From UBA922 sp964565405 (GTDB lineage Bacteria > Patescibacteriota > Patescibacteriia > Magasanikbacterales > UBA922): a stretch of DNA of 15,661 nt. Location of the stretch: contig CAZMEW010000023.1 in NCBI GenBank assembly GCA_964565405.1, forward strand, positions 1 to 15,661, read 5' to 3'. Below are positions 6,723 through 11,575 of the stretch, piece after piece. The position numbers and the translations under genes were made by a program. A model generated the notes under the pieces. It did no database searches. It saw only the letters and a list, made by a program, of their open reading frames with translations, and was not told where the DNA came from. How positions within the stretch are numbered: position 1 is the first letter of the stretch; every line of letters starts with the position of its first letter.

Positions 6723-7340
6723 TCAAAAGAAAGAAATGTGCCCAACAAATAATCGGGCAATATAATCAACTGCCGGCCTAATAACACCAGGGAAAAACAA
6801 GATAAAGGCGATAAGGATAAAAAATCCATATCGGTCAAGCGTATCTTTGACCTTCCAGAGTGAACTCGGCAATAATGCATAGAGCACTTTTGAACCATCA
6901 AGTGGAGGGATTGGAAGTAAATTAAAAACCGCAAGACCCACATTGGCATATACAATAATAAGCAAAAATACAGTCATATCCCCTATAGGCATAAAACGTA
7001 TCACCATACCGAATACAAATGCGAGAAAAAGATTGGAAAATGGCCCTGCGAGAGCTACCCACATAGGACCCGTTCGTTGATTCTTGAGATTGTAAGGGTT
7101 ATATGGAACGGGCTTTGCATACGCAAACAAAAACTTACCGCCAGTTGAAAAATACAACAGTAAAGGCAACACAAGGGTGCCCCACGGATCAATATGGGAC
7201 TTTGGATTAAGCGTAAGTCGGCCTGCATAGCGCGCTGTAGGATCGCCCAACCGATCAGCAACCCAGCCATGCATATATTCATGGATAATTGCCGAAGGAA
7301 TAACAACCGCGAGATAAAATAATGACACCACGATATCCAT
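6723..7340 (-). CDS. M50 site-2 protease family membrane protein
   Basis: An intramembrane zinc metalloprotease of 205 residues. The HExxH motif is IIHEYMHG (H20, E21, H24) in the first membrane helix; the third zinc ligand and conserved turn are NLLPIPPLDGSKVL (140-153, D148). Further hydrophobic helices lie at about 55-65, 95-118, 122-145 and 172-188, and AGPFSNL (98-104) is the usual conserved loop. Length and the absence of a PDZ domain fit the small YwhC/group III type, whose substrates are mostly unknown; it is not RseP. The start at 7340 is chosen because the protein then begins just before the zinc helix and because a good promoter (7401-7430) lies upstream with a leader of about 54 nt. 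No SD. The ORF is open to 7493 but that part would precede the promoter. Confidence 0.92.
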   Translation of the reverse strand: MDIVVSLFYLAVVIPSAIIHEYMHGWVADRLGDPTARYAGRLTLNPKSHIDPWGTLVLPLLLYFSTGGKFLFAYAKPVPYNPYNLKNQRTGPMWVALAGPFSNLFLAFVFGMVIRFMPIGDMTVFLLIIVYANVGLAVFNLLPIPPLDGSKVLYALLPSSLWKVKDTLDRYGFFILIAFILFFPGVIRPAVDYIARLFVGHISFF

Positions 7341-7400
7341 ATACGAATGACTTGACAAAAAGTAAATAATAGAATACACTTCTGCCCATAACGTTTTATC

Positions 7401-7430
7401 AGTATATCCTCTACCATCTTCTAACGTCAA
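7401..7430 (-). promoter_or_regulatory. promoter of the M50 protease gene
   Basis: Minus strand TTGACG (7430-7425), 18-bp spacer, TATACT (7406-7401). The -35 box lies 6 bp from the start codon of the divergent rpmB. Confidence 0.55.
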
Positions 7431-7436
7431 CCCAAT

Positions 7437-7634
7437 ATGAAAAAATGTGAACTCTGCAAAAAAGGAACAGTAAGCGCAGCAAATCGAAGTCATTCAAAAG
7501 TAAAGACCCTTCGCAAGCAACACGCCAATCTCCAGAAATTTATGGGAATGGTACTCTGCAGTTCATGCCGCCGAACAATCCAAAAAAAGGTAATGGAAAA
7601 AAGTGCTCCAAAAAAAGTAGGTCAAACAAAATAA
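7437..7634 (+). CDS. rpmB: 50S ribosomal protein bL28, zinc-ribbon form
   Basis: A 65-residue basic protein. The pattern KKCELCKKGTVSAANRSHS (2-20), then KTLRKQHANLQ (23-33) and VLCSSCRRTIQK (39-50), matches bL28, with two CxxC pairs (C4/C7 and C41/C44) forming a zinc ribbon as in the C+ paralogues of the family. bL28 sits near the exit-tunnel/E-site side of the large subunit. It is monocistronic, divergent from the M50 gene and closed by an 18-bp terminator. There is no SD; the start codon lies just beyond the divergent -35 box, so its own promoter must overlap the M50 promoter, and I see no clear one. Confidence 0.88.
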   Translation: MKKCELCKKGTVSAANRSHSKVKTLRKQHANLQKFMGMVLCSSCRRTIQKKVMEKSAPKKVGQTK

Positions 7635-7643
7635 CAATTCCTC

Positions 7644-7683
7644 AAATTAAAAATACTCTCTGCCCAGAGAGTATTTTTAATTT
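7644..7683. terminator. bidirectional terminator between rpmB and trhO
   Basis: An 18-bp perfect stem (7644-7661 with 7666-7683) around a GCCC loop, with A/T-rich outer ends that give a U-tract in either direction. It serves the convergent rpmB and trhO. Confidence 0.92.
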
Positions 7684-7692
7684 TATCATGCA

Positions 7693-8604
7693 CTAGACAG
7701 ACCGCGACGGCGGACGTTTCATATGTTCATTCTCTCGAACAATCTCTTTACACGCTTCTGAACAAGCTGCATCCATCTTCTCAATACAAATATCACAACC
7801 AATAAATAATTTGTTACATTCTTTATTAATACAATTTCTATAGGTATCACACGCAATTCCACACAACAGACACTTCCCTACAATTTCCTCACGATCGGTA
7901 TGATTGATTCGAAGTGCCATACGATCATCAAAGGTAAAACATTTTCCTTCAAAAAATCCTTCATCCCCATATTTCTCCGCATACTTCACAATTCCACCCT
8001 CAAGATGATACACCTGACTTTTATCAAATCCATAGGCAATGAATAATGCAGTTGCAGGCTCGCATCGGACACCGCCCGTACAATACATCACAATTTTTTC
8101 CCCCTTAAATTGATCATAAAATTGCATCACATTTTTGATATCGCGAAAATAACTTACTGGCGGACGTAGTGCCCCTTTGAATCTTCCGATATCCCACTCA
8201 TAATCATTACGCATATCAATCAAAATCATCTTCTCACCGCGAGTAAGCCATTTGTGGAATGTGTCGCGATCAACATACTTACCCCGCTTGGTCCAATCAA
8301 TAGTATCTTTAATTTCTGTGGTAATAATTTCATCACGATAACGCACACGGAGTTTGGGAAATGGTAAAAAATCGGAAGTATGTTCTTTGAAGTCAATTTT
8401 TTTATACAACTTATGTTGATCCATATACGCCCGATAAAGATCAATACTTTCCTTAGTTCCACCTACATTTCCATTAATCCCATAGTCACCTATAAGAATG
8501 CGCCCCTTCAAACCTAAAGCTATACAAATCTCTTTGTGCATTTCAACTTCTTTCTCTGGATTCTTGATGGTTACTATCTTGTAGTACAACAATGTATGAA
8601 ACAT
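7693..8604 (-). CDS. trhO: tRNA uridine(34) hydroxylase TrhO
   Basis: A rhodanese-family enzyme (YceA/UPF0176) that makes 5-hydroxyuridine at the wobble position of tRNAs with oxygen. 303 residues: the N-terminal ferredoxin-like domain (LLYYKIVTI, LGLKGRILIGDYGINGNVGGT at 30-50), then a rhodanese domain (about 112-215) with LIDMRNDYEWDIGRFKGAL and the active-site loop YCTGGVRCE (C175, with conserved C181). The tail carries a dense cysteine cluster (C245, C248, C252, C258, C263, C270, C273, C281, C285), a metal-binding extension typical of this family. It has no SD. The region upstream holds a palindromic repeat and tRNA-Pro on the same strand, so it might be read from the tRNA promoter. Confidence 0.95.
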   Translation of the reverse strand: MFHTLLYYKIVTIKNPEKEVEMHKEICIALGLKGRILIGDYGINGNVGGTKESIDLYRAYMDQHKLYKKIDFKEHTSDFLPFPKLRVRYRDEIITTEIKDTIDWTKRGKYVDRDTFHKWLTRGEKMILIDMRNDYEWDIGRFKGALRPPVSYFRDIKNVMQFYDQFKGEKIVMYCTGGVRCEPATALFIAYGFDKSQVYHLEGGIVKYAEKYGDEGFFEGKCFTFDDRMALRINHTDREEIVGKCLLCGIACDTYRNCINKECNKLFIGCDICIEKMDAACSEACKEIVRENEHMKRPPSRSV

Positions 8605-8639
8605 ATTATTTTTTTGGATTAATTCGTCGGGCTAGCGGG

Positions 8640-8693
8640 ACTTCCTGCCTGCGGGCAGGCAGAGAAACCAAACGACCTTCCGCCAGTGGCGGA
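8640..8693. repeat. two G+C-rich palindromes beside tRNA-Pro
   Basis: Palindrome 1: CTGCCTGC/GCAGGCAG (8645-8652 with 8655-8662). Palindrome 2: TCCGCCA/TGGCGGA (8679-8685 with 8687-8693). The first shares ACTTC, CGGGCAGGC and GAGAAAC, in the same order, with a palindrome inserted in tgt at 14517-14539. The pair lies between trhO and the tRNA, so it is also in the 5' region of trhO. Confidence 0.65.
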
Positions 8694-8712
8694 CACGCTA
8701 TTAAATTCCCTG

Positions 8713-8786
8713 TCGGAGTAGTGGGACTTGAACCCACGGCCTCATGACCCCCAGCCATGCGCTCTAGCCAACTGAGCTATACTCCG
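8713..8786 (-). tRNA. tRNA-Pro (GGG)
   Basis: A complete cloverleaf on the minus strand: acceptor CGGAGTA/TACTCCG (7 bp, with the C1-G72 pair characteristic of bacterial tRNA-Pro), D stem GCTC/GAGC, anticodon arm CATGG/TCATG with loop CTGGGGG (anticodon GGG at 34-36), 5-nt variable loop, T arm GTGGG/CCCAC with loop TTCAAGT, discriminator A. The 3' CCA is not encoded and must be added. It reads CCC and, by wobble, CCT codons. Confidence 0.97.
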
Positions 8787-8791
8787 ATATA

Positions 8792-8855
8792 AATTAACAA
8801 TAAACAATCAACCAAATAAAATTTTTGTTCTTTGTTAATTGTTAGTTGTTCATTG
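8792..8855. repeat. heptad repeats arranged as an inverted repeat
   Basis: The left half has AATTAAC, AATAAAC, AATCAAC in tandem (8792-8812); the right half has TTGTTAA, TTGTTAG, TTGTTCA in tandem (8832-8852). Each half is a clean 7-bp tandem array and the two are roughly complementary. It is the same family as 6443-6518 and lies between the 6S-like RNA and tRNA-Pro. Confidence 0.6.
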
Positions 8856-8869
8856 ACCCACAGATAATA

Positions 8870-8901
8870 AAACAAAAAACCCTTTTTTTCAAGAGTTCCT
8901 T
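8870..8901 (-). terminator. terminator of the 6S-like RNA
   Basis: Minus strand AACTCTT (8897-8891) pairs with AAGGGTT (8884-8878), with wobble extension at the base, around a GAAAAA loop; TTTT G TTTT follows. It lies 9 nt after the closing stem of the RNA. Confidence 0.55.
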
Positions 8902-8905
8902 GTAT

Positions 8906-9052
8906 GACCCCAGAGAGATGCAGTACGAAATACTACTCCTAAATATATAGGTGGGTAGCCGCACTTCTGACCCACAGGTCAGAAAAATATTGGCCTCCCT
9001 ATGTAGTACTTTTGTAGAATAGTATATGTACTGTACCACTAAAACCAGGGTC
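8906..9052 (-). ncRNA. rod-shaped structured RNA, candidate 6S RNA
   Basis: About 147 nt starting at the predicted start site G9052 of the promoter at 9059-9087. The first eight nucleotides (GACCCTGG) pair with the last eight (CTGGGGTC, 8913-8906). Inward follow CAGTAC/GTACTG (9033-9028 with 8926-8921), ATACTA/TAGTAT (9025-9020 with 8935-8930), a large open bubble (about 9015-9000 against 8952-8940), GGGAGGCC/GGCTACCC (8999-8992 with 8960-8953; one mismatch, one wobble), and the apical hairpin TTCTGACC/GGTCAGAA with a TGTG loop (8984-8965). Closing stem, large central bubble and apical stem are the architecture of 6S RNA, which binds the sigma70 holoenzyme by mimicking an open promoter. It is somewhat shorter than typical 6S and I see no primary-sequence signature, so the structured-RNA call is firmer than the 6S name. 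No ORF occupies it; there is no SRP or RNase P consensus. Confidence 0.55.
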
Positions 9053-9058
9053 AACGAC

Positions 9059-9087
9059 ACTATACCACTCTATAGAAAATTGTGCAA
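9059..9087 (-). promoter_or_regulatory. promoter of the 6S-like RNA
   Basis: Minus strand TTGCAC (9087-9082), 17-bp spacer, TATAGT (9064-9059). The expected start is G9052, exactly the first paired base of the RNA. Confidence 0.65.
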
Positions 9088-9175
9088 AAACCCATCCACT
9101 ACATACCCAAAAAAAAGTACACAATGGTAGAGAGGCGACGGTTCGAAAGTCGCCATGACACCAAAAGAACAAATT

Positions 9176-9191
9176 TTTCCCTAAAGGGAAA
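9176..9191. repeat. small hairpin 3' of the 78-aa gene
   Basis: TTTCCC/GGGAAA (9176-9181 with 9186-9191), loop TAAA. On the minus strand it is followed by AATTTGTTCTTTT, so it may be a weak terminator of the gene at 9266-9502. A second hairpin, GGCGAC/GTCGCC, lies at 9134-9154. The remaining sequence between 9088 and 9265 shows nothing else I can support. Confidence 0.4.
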
Positions 9192-9265
9192 TACTGATCA
9201 GGCCACAACGCGAGGGCGCAAGAAAATCCTGATGCCACACGCGTCGTGCCTATCTAGATCGCGAG

Positions 9266-9502
9266 TCAGTCGTGACCGTACCTATGTCCTTTCGTGCGAG
9301 ACGACTCAGCTTCATGATGTTCGAGACCGCTGACCTTCTGATGTCGACGAGATGCCTCAGACGAAGCATGGGAGACATGAGTCCGAGAGGAAGAGACATA
9401 TGGTCTGCGACGAGCCCAGGGCTCTGGAAGAACCGAGTTGTTCACCATGGCCTCGGAAGGCAGCGAAGTGACCGTCCGGCGGTCGTTCACGTTATCAGAC
9501 AT
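9266..9502 (-). CDS. orphan small G+C-rich gene, 78 aa
   Basis: Unrecognised. A 78-residue, very hydrophilic product beginning MSDNVNDRRTVTSLPSE; rich in Ser, Arg and His (HVSHASSEASRRHQK, then GLEHHEAESSRTKGHRYGHD to the end), no cysteine, no membrane segment, probably disordered. The start at 9502 is chosen for GGAG about 9 nt upstream; the ORF is open further upstream without an SD. Its promoter is at 9591-9619 with a leader of about 80 nt. Composition is more G+C-rich than house-keeping neighbours. An antisense ORF covers 9272-9559 in the same codon register, so codon rhythm alone cannot separate them; the SD, promoter and stop (TGA) favour this strand. Confidence 0.5.
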   Translation of the reverse strand: MSDNVNDRRTVTSLPSEAMVNNSVLPEPWARRRPYVSSSRTHVSHASSEASRRHQKVSGLEHHEAESSRTKGHRYGHD

Positions 9503-9590
9503 TATAAGACGCTCCACGCGATGATGCTCGAGCAACACTCAAAACCTAAACGAGTGTAACACCGAGCGAGTTTCTGTCTATATAGAAAAT

Positions 9591-9619
9591 ATTCTACACA
9601 CACAAAAACTCGTTCTAAA
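9591..9619 (-). promoter_or_regulatory. promoter of the 78-aa gene, within an inverted repeat
   Basis: Minus strand TTTAGA (9619-9614), 17-bp spacer, TAGAAT (9596-9591). The -10 overlaps a nested inverted repeat: TAGAA/TTCTA (9583-9587 with 9592-9596) inside CGAGTTT/AAACTCG (9567-9573 with 9606-9612), a possible operator. The stretch 9503-9590 is leader with an ACACTC/GAGTGT hairpin near 9535-9556. Confidence 0.45.
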
Positions 9620-9646
9620 AGCAGTTGAATAATCATACAAAAATAA

Positions 9647-9693
9647 AAAAAGCTTGTAAAGAATAATTGTTGTGGATTCTCTACAAGCTTTTT
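9647..9693. terminator. long bidirectional terminator
   Basis: A 17-bp stem with one mismatch: arms 9647-9664 and 9676-9693, loop 9665-9675, A-run and T-run at the two ends. It abuts the TAA (9697-9695) of a minus-strand ORF, so it probably ends the minus-strand small-gene operon 10480-9695. Confidence 0.85.
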
Positions 9694-9694
9694 G

Positions 9695-9895
9695 TTAAAA
9701 ACATTTTCCGCTGTTTTCCGGACATGGAAAACACTGGAGAACGGACGACATGAGGAGTCTGTCGTCATGACAGTAAGGTGCAAAGAAAAGAACAAATTCC
9801 GATTGGAATTTACCGGAAATCAGAGGGGTAACAGACGCGGCAACGCGAGAATCAGGAACACCCTGACTCAGCGCGTCGCCACTCTGTAGTGACAC
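9695..9895 (-). CDS. possible small gene, up to 66 aa
   Basis: Unrecognised. A minus-strand ORF with GTG start at 9895, ending CFPCPENSGKCF with three cysteines (CxxC plus C), whose TAA touches the terminator stem. It follows the 97-aa gene by 33 nt on the same strand and would be third in that operon. Against it: no clear SD at the GTG, and a plus-strand ORF in the same codon register (9767-9889) has a better SD. I cannot decide from sequence; only one of the two need be real. Confidence 0.33.
   Translation of the reverse strand: MSLQSGDALSQGVPDSRVAASVTPLISGKFQSEFVLFFAPYCHDDRLLMSSVLQCFPCPENSGKCF
9767..9889 (+). CDS. possible small basic gene, 40 aa, antisense to the preceding ORF
   Basis: ATG at 9767 preceded by GAGGAG with 9-nt spacing; 40 residues, strongly basic (MTVRCKEKNKFRLEF, then GNQRGNRRGNARIR), ending in TAG. 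A six-codon ORF (ATG at 9750) ends in a TGA that overlaps this ATG (ATGA). No plus-strand promoter or terminator is evident, which lowers confidence; a conserved RNA-binding-like peptide is conceivable but not shown. Confidence 0.3.
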   Translation: MTVRCKEKNKFRLEFTGNQRGNRRGNARIRNTLTQRVATL

Positions 9896-9928
9896 TCACA
9901 GTGGTTGTCCTGCGACCTGACGCGTACG

Positions 9929-10222
9929 TCAGTCGAGATACAACACGTCCTTGGTGCGGGTACTGCCGCTCGGGATCTTCGAAGTGACCATACCCGTGCA
10001 GCCGCACGTGCAGAGCACTAGGTCCCGAACACTCCCGTCAGGGAATTGGTAGGACAGAGGCCTCATCGAGTGATGAATCCCCGTTTTACCCTCGCATTGA
10101 GGAGGTACACGGTTCATCAACAGACGATTGCGAGTATTTCCTCGCCGGACAATCTCCTCGAGCGGAGACTCCTTGGGCTTCCGCGCTTTCTTTCCATTCT
10201 TTTCAGACGTACGGTTTCCCAT
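9929..10222 (-). CDS. orphan small G+C-rich gene with CxCxC motif, 97 aa
   Basis: Unrecognised but convincingly coding: ATG at 10222 with GAGG five nucleotides upstream, balanced G+C-rich codons, 97 residues ending in TGA. The N-terminal third (1-32) is basic (SEKNGKKARKPKESP); then C43, H50, H51 and the striking cluster LCTCGCTGMVTSK (C71, C73, C75). C43, the histidines and the triplet could bind a metal, which is inference. The segment PLSYQFPDGSVRDLVLCTCG reads like two short strands leading into a knuckle. A perfect hairpin CTGACG/CGTCAG (9917-9932) overlaps the stop codon. It is probably cotranscribed with the 61-aa gene 72 nt upstream. Confidence 0.68.
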   Translation of the reverse strand: MGNRTSEKNGKKARKPKESPLEEIVRRGNTRNRLLMNRVPPQCEGKTGIHHSMRPLSYQFPDGSVRDLVLCTCGCTGMVTSKIPSGSTRTKDVLYLD

Positions 10223-10294
10223 GGATACCTCATGACGGTTGAGGATGGAAATAGAGAACCCCTATATTAGAGAATTCTCCTGACGCCGCTTCGC

Positions 10295-10480
10295 CTATTG
10301 AGCCGGCTGCTGATCCCGAAGCGTATGCTTCAGCCGATCCTTCGGCTTGAAGCAGCTCACGAGCTCATCTTCGCTTGGAACGTCGTAGCGCTCCGCACAG
10401 AAGACAGGATCATGGACCTGGGAGCGCTCCGGATTGTCCAAGCGCGACTGCTCAGAACGTGACGGTTGTAAATCGGACAT
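10295..10480 (-). CDS. orphan small G+C-rich gene, 61 aa
   Basis: Unrecognised. A 61-residue charged protein starting MSDLQPSRSEQSRLDNPERS; the middle VFCAERYDVPSEDELVSCFK holds two cysteines (C28, C43) and an acidic helix-like stretch, and the tail is basic (PKDRLKHTLRDQQPAQ). Start at 10480 with GGAG 9 nt upstream. Codons look genuine and G+C-rich; the overlapping minus-strand frame 10357-10530 is a poorer candidate. Its leader contains a hairpin at 10513-10541 and, further upstream, an inverted repeat with a tiny SD-led ORF. No clear promoter was found. Confidence 0.58.
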   Translation of the reverse strand: MSDLQPSRSEQSRLDNPERSQVHDPVFCAERYDVPSEDELVSCFKPKDRLKHTLRDQQPAQ

Positions 10481-10512
10481 TGACGGTAACTCCACGTGAC
10501 AGAGTGGTTAGT

Positions 10513-10541
10513 GAGAATCGCACCCACCATGGGTAATTCTC
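10513..10541 (-). promoter_or_regulatory. leader hairpin of the 61-aa gene
   Basis: GAGAAT/ATTCTC (10513-10518 with 10536-10541) enclosing ACCCA/TGGGT (10522-10526 with 10530-10534), loop CCA. It sits about 33 nt upstream of the start codon; an AGGAG lies just 5' of it. The remainder of 10542-10660 shows no feature I can support. Confidence 0.4.
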
Positions 10542-10661
10542 TCCTCAGAGACGGACTCCTAGATACATACAATTTTATTTTATGCATCATGGAATCCAGC
10601 TCATAGCCGCTACAGATATATAATGAACATTTCAACCACACCGATCTAGGGCATGTAGTTG

Positions 10662-10714
10662 TTCCTATTTAGGAAAGTGAATGCGCATGACTCATGTACA
10701 TTCACTCCCCTAAA
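10662..10714 (-). promoter_or_regulatory. overlapping alternative hairpins with a mini-ORF
   Basis: Arms 10699-10714 and 10668-10683 pair over 16 positions; the two exceptions are G-U wobbles only in the minus-strand RNA. Inside, CATGA/TCATG forms the tip. The 3' arm can instead pair with the next bases (TTCCTA/TAGGAA, 10662-10667 with 10670-10675), so the two folds exclude each other. On the minus strand GGAG then ATG at 10695 (or 10701) opens an 8- (or 10-) codon ORF, MSHAHSLS, whose TAA (10671-10669) lies in the switchable arm. Confidence 0.45.
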
Positions 10715-10719
10715 CTGTT

Positions 10720-10756
10720 AAAAAAGACCCCAAACGCTTGAATGCGCATGGGGTCT
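10720..10756 (-). terminator. intrinsic terminator
   Basis: Stem AGACCCCA/TGGGGTCT (10756-10749 with 10732-10725) with an inner CGC/GCG pairing, followed on the minus strand by six T (10725-10720). It ends the transcript starting near 10914. Confidence 0.88.
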
Positions 10757-10914
10757 CGAAGTTTGAAATCTACAGTGGCCTACTTCATCTCAAACTATAT
10801 CTTACCCCATGCGAATAATCCACCATCGCAAAGCAAAAATTCACCTTGCTAAGGCGGTTGAGAATGAGAGTGATAATAGTATGTGAAAATTGTTTCATAT
10901 GTTTGTTACAACAT
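10720..10914 (-). ncRNA. candidate small RNA of about 195 nt
   Basis: A complete unit with promoter (10920-10948), about 195 nt and a strong terminator, but without an ORF that has an SD or credible codons. Folds visible on the minus strand: ATATGTT/AACATAT at the very 5' end (10916-10897), CCGCC/GGTGG enclosing AGCAA/TTGCT around 10853-10816, and AGTTTGA/TCAAACT around 10795-10759 just before the terminator. I do not recognise the family; tmRNA, SRP RNA and RNase P RNA signatures are absent. It could instead be a long leader whose gene lies beyond the terminator (10480-9929), making the terminator an attenuator. Confidence 0.45.
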
Positions 10915-10919
10915 ATTTG

Positions 10920-10948
10920 ACTATAACCCCAGGTTCTTCTTGGGTCAA
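10920..10948 (-). promoter_or_regulatory. promoter of the 195-nt RNA
   Basis: Minus strand TTGACC (10948-10943), 17-bp spacer, TATAGT (10925-10920): the same -10 hexamer and spacing as the 6S-like RNA promoter. Confidence 0.65.
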
Positions 10949-10977
10949 GCTTTTTAGACCGAGTTATCCACAGTATC

Positions 10978-11008
10978 AAAAATCCCAGGTTACACACCTG
11001 GGGTTTTT
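10978..11008. terminator. bidirectional terminator after ndk
   Basis: AAAAA(T)CCCAGGT pairs with ACCTGGG(G)TTTTT (10978-10990 with 10996-11008), loop TACAC, one mismatch. On the minus strand it ends ndk, 19 nt after its stop codon. Confidence 0.88.
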
Positions 11009-11026
11009 GATTTTTCGAAATAATTA

Positions 11027-11509
11027 CTACTCTCTCTCATCCTCAGTGTAGACATGTAAATAATCGCTCTTTTCATAGCGATGCAATTCTTCTTCTTTGA
11101 AGAATCTTTGTATTTCAGCCTTGGCTGCGTCTACAGAATCTGACGCATGGATCACATTACATGCGACACTCATTGCATAATCTCCACGAATCGAGCCAGC
11201 TTCAGCTGTACGCGCTTTGGTGATTCCTGTAATCAATCTAATCGCCGTGACCACCTCGAGACCTTCCCACACCTGCACAATCACAGGTGAACTCATCATA
11301 AATCTCTCAACCCCAGGATAAAAAGGTTTTTCAGCAATATGTGCATAATGTTCCCGGAGTACTGCTTCTTCGAGACGCATCATTTTCATCCCCACAAGTT
11401 TTAATCCTTTTTGTTCAAATCGATCGGTAATTTTTCCAACCAAGCCTCTCTGAATCGCATCAGGTTTTATAATTACCAATGTCTTTTCCTGCAGTCCTTC
11501 AAAGTTCAT
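11027..11509 (-). CDS. ndk: nucleoside diphosphate kinase
   Basis: Transfers the gamma-phosphate of ATP to (d)NDPs through a phosphohistidine. 160 residues with TLVIIKPDAIQRGLVG (10-25, K15), the Kpn-loop region FYPGVERFMMSSPV (63-76), RLITGITKARTAEAGSIRGD (91-110) and the active-site NVIHASDSVDAA (118-129, H121). The N-terminus has about seven residues more than usual and the C-terminus is slightly long and charged; both are harmless. A near-consensus promoter (11545-11573) gives a leader of about 30 nt without an SD, and a terminator follows directly. It is a single-gene unit directly downstream of the helicase gene. Confidence 0.97.
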   Translation of the reverse strand: MNFEGLQEKTLVIIKPDAIQRGLVGKITDRFEQKGLKLVGMKMMRLEEAVLREHYAHIAEKPFYPGVERFMMSSPVIVQVWEGLEVVTAIRLITGITKARTAEAGSIRGDYAMSVACNVIHASDSVDAAKAEIQRFFKEEELHRYEKSDYLHVYTEDERE

Positions 11510-11544
11510 AGGTATGTTGGGTTACATGAATAAATATTAGGAGC

Positions 11545-11573
11545 ATTATAGCGATAATAATACGATTAGTCAA
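11545..11573 (-). promoter_or_regulatory. promoter of ndk
   Basis: Minus strand TTGACT (11573-11568), 17-bp spacer, perfect TATAAT (11550-11545). The -35 begins 3 bp after the helicase stop codon; no terminator separates them. Confidence 0.75.
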
Positions 11574-11575
11574 GA

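Noticed and set aside
9134..9154. T-arm-like hairpin GGCGAC/GTCGCC with GGTTCGAAA loop, preceded by GGTAGAG
   Set aside because: Stem and loop sizes do not fit a T arm and no acceptor, D or anticodon arms surround it.
9082..9559. Plus-strand ORFs 9082-9333 and 9272-9559
   Set aside because: No SD or promoter; they overlap in antisense the SD-led 78-aa gene, the promoter of the 6S-like RNA and its flank.
9502..9795. Minus-strand ORF across the terminator at 9647-9693
   Set aside because: A coding region would contain a 17-bp terminator stem; composition is Phe/Leu-rich from AT-rich DNA.
10357..10530. Minus-strand frame from ATG 10530 with an AGGAG upstream
   Set aside because: It overlaps the 61-aa gene in another frame; composition and codon pattern are poorer, and its start lies in a leader hairpin.
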